A stretch of DNA of 64,000 nucleotides from assembly GCA_029298735.1 (NCBI GenBank), contig JANSLP010000067.1, positions 1 to 64,000 on the forward strand, written 5' to 3'. Each line of letters starts with the position of its first letter. Positions within the stretch are counted from its first letter, which is position 1. The position numbers and the translations under genes were made by a program. Of this stretch, positions 58,311 through 64,000 are shown piece after piece. Under the pieces are notes generated by a model. That model had not been told where the DNA came from. It ran no database searches and was given only the letters and a program-made list of their open reading frames with translations. Source of the stretch: Ophiostoma sp. CBS 140.51 (Eukaryota > Ascomycota > Sordariomycetes > Ophiostomatales > Ophiostomataceae).

Positions 58311-59953
58311 GGTTGTATTGTGTGGGGGGTTGTTTGTTGTGTTGTGTTTGCTTGGGAATTGACGAGTCGAGGAACTGCGACGAGAGCAGCTGTAAATGCT
58401 CTGGAGCTCGTTAAGTCGATAAATACGGTGAAGCTCTCAGCTGCGAAACCGGGTCTTGTAAGCTCGGTCGGCGGGTCCGGCTAAATGCGGGCTTCGACAA
58501 GCTCGAGTAGAGAAACGAATGAGGAGAGGAAAATGGGAGAAGGCAGCACACGATTTCGGGGATCGAGTGCAGACGTAACGAGAGAAAGATGGAGAAGATG
58601 AATGAAAGGAGGTGGGTTGTGTGAAGGAATAAAAACAAAGCGATGCACGGAGTAATAGAAAGAGGAATGTGAGGAATACCGTGTTGGGGAAGGGGCCGCC
58701 TTAAATCTCAAAAGAGGAAGGAGGAATTGAGCAAGAGTCTGGGTGGAAAGGCAGGTACGTTCGCTCTGCTCACGTTGCGCCTGCCACCTGCGGTGTGTGA
58801 GCTCACACAGCACTAACGAGCTAGCATGGGAAAGAGCAAGCTCTTGGTTCTTCCTGGTTGCAAGGAAAGAGCAGATTTACCCCGTGTTTTCCTGCATTGT
58901 CCTGCACAAAGGGCCGCAGCTTCCTTCTTTGAAACAAAAAGGACGAGCAGCTGCGACCACTGAACGCCGTCCGTGTCTGAGCCTCTCTTGCCTTCTGGAG
59001 AGAGAAGACAGCAGGCTGGGCGGCCGTCTCCACAGAAACTCCAACCTCTCCCTCTGACAGCCCCCAGGCTCCGCACTACGTAATTGGGTGGGCCACTGAA
59101 GCCCCTCTCTCCAGGTACTGCCGAATATGGACTAGCGCAGGCCCTTCCCCCTCCCGCGACCGTGAGAGTGACAGCCAGATGCGCAGATGAGGGGGAACGA
59201 CACAGTGACAGTGACAAGAATAACTCGGCAGCTCTCCGCCCGAGTTTCTTCCATCTGGGGTCTTGATGTGGTCCCTTGAGCGAGTGGCCTTTGAGTGGCA
59301 CACTTCTCGTGTGTTTACAGAGTACGGCGTCCCTAGGGTGGCACGAACTGAAATCCCGACATAAAACCCGACAAAAAGACGTTGAAGAGGAAAAAATGTC
59401 GGCCGCTTGCAGGAGACGTGAGAATTAAGCATAAAGTGACTGAAAGAGAATAAAACGAAGCAATGAAAAAGACAGATGATTGCTCTTGACAAATTAAAGG
59501 CTCCTTTTGAACGCCGTACAAGAATGTTGACCGCCGTTGAAAATTTAGTCTTCATACGATGCTAGATGGCAAAAGATGATATTGAAGAGGACTCAGTCAA
59601 GATATGAGGCGGGGAGAAAAAGAAAGGAGAAGTTGACGATGTGCTAAAATCTTACTCTCTCTTAAGTTACCTGCTTAAAAGAGAAACGCTTTCGATTATG
59701 ACATATTCTGCATCATTTTATGTCTGTATTAAGTATGTTCACAAATTTGTTTTATGAATCAAATAAAACAATATAAAAAACACCTAAAATCGGAAAAGTA
59801 TTGCATATCCAAAACAGTCATTAAAATGAGAAGATGTATCAAAATTAACCAAAGCTATAAAACCAACAAGAAAGATATAAGAAAAACAAAATGAACGCCT
59901 TGCCATGCCTAACGCCTGTTTACAAAATACACTCCATATATCTACTGGCTTGT
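58311..59953. other. Intergenic between mannosidase and peptidase
   Basis: It contains the mannosidase promoter and the 3' UTR of the peptidase gene. The part from 59640 to 59900 is AT-rich. No gene was recognised. Confidence 0.5.
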
Positions 59954-62900
59954 CTACATCACCGGCTTGCCGACCACCTGCCGCTTCTCCTTCTCCTTCT
60001 TCAAGTTCTCAATGGGCTGTGCATTGTTGACCTTGAGCCACTCACCATTGAAGGCATTGATGAGCCAGTTTTCGAGTTCTAAGTACCGCGTTAGTGAACG
60101 TCAATATAATTCCGCGGCGACGGGGTACTTACTGTCATAGACAATCTGGTTGCCGTTGTGAAAGTAGATGGAGTGGTCGCTATCCGGGAAGACGTGGACG
60201 TCGTAGTTGCTGATACCCGCCAGATCCAGACGGTCCAACAAAGCCAGCGAGTTTTGAAAGTGCACATTGTCGTCGGCGACGCCGTGCATGATGAGAAAGC
60301 GCTTGTTCTGGGCGAGCGCCGTGGCGTTCTGGACGGCGCTGGCATCGTAGCCGGCGGCATTGTTTTGCGGGGTGTCCATGTAGCGTTCGGTATAGATGGA
60401 GTCGTAGAAGCGCCAGTCGGTGACGGGCGCGACGGCCATGCCGTACGAGAAGGTGCGACCCGCGTCCTGCTCCAAAGTTTTGAGGGTGGTGAAGCCGCCG
60501 TAGGACCAGCCCCAGATGGCAAGGCGTTTGGCGTCGACATAGGCCAGGGCGGCCCAGTGCTCGGCGGCCTTGATGTGGTCGTGGGACTCGACGACGCCCA
60601 GTCTGCCTCGGACCAGAACACGGTTCTTGCGTCCCGTGTAGCCCGTGCCGCGGGGGTCGACGGTGACGACAATGTAGCCCAGACTGGCGGCCACATAGCT
60701 CTGGAAATCGACGCGGAAATCGTGCTTGACCTCTTGGGAGCCGGGACCGCTGTACTGCTGGAAGAGGACCGGGTATTTCTTGTTGGGGTTAAAGTGCGGC
60801 GGGCGGCGCTCGACGTAGTTGAGCTGGACAGGCGGGTCGCCGGCCTCGTAGCCGGGCACTTCGAGCGTACCGTAAATGCGCAGCGGCAGAGCGTGTTTGC
60901 GGGCGCGGTCGGCGAGTTCGGCATTGTCTTCGAGCGTGTGCGCAAAGGCCGGGATGGGGTTTGCACCCGATGACGCGGCAGGCGTGGTAATCACCTTTTG
61001 CCAGGGGATGCCTGGTCCGCGGTACTCGAGCAACACGTAGCCGGCGCCTGTAGAAAAGGATGCGGCATAGAACCCTTCGGAGGTCGTGTTGGAAATGGCC
61101 GTCAGGCCGCTGCCGTCGTGTAGGTTGACACTGTAGACGTGCCGCTGTGTAGAACCCTCCTTTGTGGCAATAAAGTACACCACATTGCGCTCCAAGTCGA
61201 CACCCGACGGCGCGTCGATAACCTCCCAGTCAGGGCCCTGGGTGAGCATGATGGGATTGGGGTTCTCGGGCGGCGTAAAGTACGCCAGGTGGTCGCCATT
61301 GTTGTAGACGATAGTGTCAATGTAGCCATCGTCGGGACGCTGACGCGCCGGGTCGGCAGGGACATAGCGTGTCGTGGTCGAGATTTCGAACCAGCCACCG
61401 TCAATCTTTCCGACATCGACTGTGCGGACAGCTTGGCCACTGCGTGCGCCCACATCAACCACAACAACGCGCATCACGTCGCTGATACGGTTGGTCTCCT
61501 TGACGAGCACCTTTTGCGAGCCGGCCCACAGGACCGTGGTAATGAGGCGGTTGTCGTCGGCAAAGTCGCCTGAGACGGGCACCGTAAAGACGTCACCCTT
61601 GGTCACGTCGTAAAACTGCAGGTTGACCACGGGGTTGTGGGCACCGGCCTTGGGGTACTTGATCTGGCGGACCTCGGGGTAGTTCTCCTCGCCTGGAGCC
61701 GGGTCGGTCAGGCTGGGCCGCTCGATAAAGTACTGGACGGGGTACTCGGGGACGCCGGTCTCGTTGGTGCGCAAGAACGCCAGGTAGTGGCCGTCGGGCG
61801 ACCACCAGGTGGCGCTGGCACCGGAAAGCACCTCTTCCTCGTAGACCCAGTCGGGCACACCATAAAACAGCTCGGCGCCGCCGTCGGTTGTGATCTGCTT
61901 TACGGGGCTGGCGGCGAGCTGAGAGGCGTCGGCGGGTACAGGGCGCAGGTACAGGTTGTTGTCGCGTGTAAACGAGATGGCATCGCTCGTCGGGCTCCAC
62001 TGGGCCAGCTGGATGCGCGCATCGGGTTCATTGGGAATGAGCGGCTCGACGGACTGTGAGGCCACGTCCAAAACAAAATAGGACGCCGTCTTGGAGTGCC
62101 GCCAGTTGGATTTTGTGTTGACGCCGAGCAGCACCTTGGCCATGTTGACGCTGGGAGATGTGGTGCTGATGACGTAGCGCGTGGAGCCGTAATCAAACGC
62201 GGCGTCCTTGATGAGTGTGCGGCTGTTGGTATGGTCGGCTGCGCCAGCGGGCAAGCTGCGCACATCCTCGGCGGCCAGAAACACTTTACCGGGCACGTCG
62301 CGGCTCGTCTCGAGCAGCAGACCGTCCTCGCCATTGGGCCCACCCACCCACTGGATGCTGGCGCGTTTGGGCGCAAAGTAGCCCTCGGCCAGCTGGCTGC
62401 GCGTAATCTTCTTCAAGTTGCCGTGCGAAGTTGTGGCCAGGGGGTCGTGTTCAAAGGACGAGCCGTGCAGGTAGGAGTGGTGCGACACATAGATGACGAG
62501 TCCGCCGAGCCATGCGAGACCGACGACGGCCGTAAAGATGAGGACCCAGCGGCGCAGTTTCGGGTCCATCTTGGTGTAGCGGCCATTCTTGGAGTAGGGG
62601 GAGGGATTGTCCGTATCCTCAGGGCCATCTCGACGGTTTGAGTTTGCAGTATTGTTACTCCCACTGGCACCTAGAAAGGGTCCCGTCTCGAGATCATAGT
62701 CGGCACTGTTCTCGTCCTTGAGCGGGTCGTCATCGTCAAAGTCGGACAGCCGGTCGCGACGGGCGCTGCCGAGGTCGCCGTTGTTTACGACATCTCGTCC
62801 CGATGGGCTGCCTTTGCGTGAGGACCCGGACGCATTGGCCGTTGACGACTCAATATCGGCGCGCTCGTTAATGCGCTCGAGGATGAGGCTGGTTGTGGAG

Positions 62901-63037
62901 ACGGACGACTGAGACTCGTGCGACATGCGGCGGCTGTGGCCGTTTGTGTTGGTATCTTCGTCATCGTCGGCGAAAAAGGGCGGTGTCAACGACGAGGCGT
63001 CGGCCGGCGGCGGCGGGGAGAGCGGTCGTGCAGCCAT
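59954..63037 (-). CDS. Type II membrane dipeptidyl aminopeptidase (S9B)
   Basis: Exon 1 is 63037-60133 and exon 2 is 60078-59954, with a 54-nt intron (GTAAGT donor, CACTAAC branch, TTAG acceptor). The product is 1009 residues. An acidic, Ser-rich cytosolic tail of about 163 residues is followed by one membrane span at 164-184. The DPP IV-type beta-propeller comes next, then the alpha/beta-hydrolase domain. Catalytic triad: Ser845 in GWSYGG, Asp922 in HGVADDN and His955 in PDSDHSIYF. The substrate N-terminus site is the Glu pair in DWVYEEEVL. These enzymes remove X-Pro or X-Ala dipeptides from peptide N-termini, in the vacuole (DPAP B) or the Golgi (Ste13). The length fits the family with a long cytosolic tail; which compartment cannot be read here. 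Confidence 0.95.
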
Positions 63038-64000
63038 GTTGGGGAGTTCAGGAGTGTTCGTGAGGGAGGAGGAGCAGTGTCGTGAATGTCGTGAACGTTG
63101 AGGCCCTGATATCAAGGGCTGGAGGGCTTGAGGTTCGAAGGCGTGGAGTTCGTCGGCTGTCGTTTCGTGTCACCGTGTCAGACAAGACATGGCTTGGTTC
63201 GCTTGCCTGGCGATGTCTCACTCTGGTCGAGGTCAAAGGAGAAGGGCAGAGAGAGTACCTGGCCTGCAAAGAGACACCTTGCTGTCTTCCAGAAGCAGAA
63301 GAAAATGACAGCACAAATCAAGGGAGAAGGACAGGGAGAGCAGGGCAATTGGAAACGATTGACGGAAAGCAGATTCAACTGTCAAATTCAAAGTCCAACG
63401 AAAGAAAAAGAGGCCAGCCTCTTTGGTTGCCTGCGGGCGGATTGGGTGTAGTGTCGCAAGGAGGTGTCTGTGTGTTGTGTCGTTCTATCGTCTATTGACT
63501 CTGTCGTCTGTTGTCGTTTTTGAGATACACTTTTCGAGAGCTATTGAGCACCCGATTGGGAAGCACTGAAAAGAGAGTTGAAAGGAAAGAGTGTTGGCTG
63601 TCAAAGGGAGGCTCGGGAAGGAAAGAACGACGGCTCAGTTGGCTGACACGAGTCGCGACGTTGGCTTGTTGGCTCCTTTGGCAGGAGATACGACCTTGAG
63701 AGTGCCCCTGGAACTGTTGAACTGTTTCCGGCCGCCCTGTTGCCCGTTTCGTCATCTGCCGCCAAGAAGCCCAAGGTCTGGGCCTATTAACTGGTCCTAT
63801 CAACGGCGCGCTGGAAAGGCGTTATTGGGTGGAGACCTGTAGGGAGAGCAGGAGGCTAATTCGGCGAAGGGGTAATTACACTGGCAGCTTCACATGCAGC
63901 TACCAGTACTAAGCCAATTGCGGCGCAGCATCGAGAAGAAGGTCCGTCGGAGTGGAAGCATCACACCATATCTGTGGAACCTTTACATCTACGACATACG
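63038..64000. other. Upstream region of the peptidase gene
   Basis: It contains the promoter of the minus-strand peptidase. No coding frame of protein-like composition was seen. The last seven bases read ACATACG, which is also how fungal 5S rRNA genes start, but seven bases prove nothing. Confidence 0.45.

Noticed and set aside
63994..64000. ACATACG at the window edge, as at the start of fungal 5S rRNA genes
   Set aside because: Seven bases at the edge cannot support an rRNA call.

Overview
The window is nuclear DNA of a filamentous ascomycete (Pezizomycotina, most likely a Sordariomycete). The signs are short GT-AG introns (51-71 nt in most genes, CTAAC-like branch points just before the 3' splice site), long CT-rich leaders in front of genes, and a gene set typical of that group. 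There is no bacterial-style organisation; every gene is its own transcription unit.

Layout. 0-5 kb: a YbjQ/UPF0145-family protein (-, 393-888), a secreted GH131 beta-glucanase (+, 2877-3821) and a tRNA-Lys(CUU) gene (+, 4297-4459). 6-11 kb: mitochondrial ATP synthase alpha (+, four exons) and ATP-dependent NAD(P)H-hydrate dehydratase (+). 11-13 kb: what looks like gene debris, including an antisense fragment of ATP synthase alpha. 13-27 kb: a gene desert that is strongly pyrimidine-rich on the + strand and leads into a 992-residue low-complexity protein of unknown function (+, 27386-30364). 31-37.6 kb: a CwfJ/DRN1-type lariat-debranching cofactor (-) and the mitotic phosphatase Cdc25 (-). 37.6-47.4 kb: a second desert, purine-rich on + up to about 41.7 kb and then pyrimidine-rich. 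47.4-63 kb: GT71 mannosyltransferase (-), Env7/STK16-like kinase (+), vacuolar alpha-mannosidase Ams1 (-) and a membrane dipeptidyl aminopeptidase of the S9B family (-). Several genes of this last block act on glycoproteins or at the vacuole.

Most interesting observation. The tRNA-Lys(CUU) gene is complete at both ends but is interrupted after nucleotide 52, inside the T stem, by 90 bp that start GTAAGT and end AG. Removing these 90 bp gives a perfect 73-nt tRNA cloverleaf. This is neither the position (37/38) nor the appearance of a normal nuclear tRNA intron; it looks like an mRNA-type (spliceosomal) intron inside a Pol III tRNA gene. It needs RNA evidence, but the sequence signal is clean. 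The antisense ATP1 exon-intron fragment, the strand-skewed gene deserts and the two-start N-terminus of the Env7 kinase are secondary points.

Exon boundaries were read by eye from splice consensus and reading-frame continuity. Family names come from recognising conserved motifs, not from a database search.
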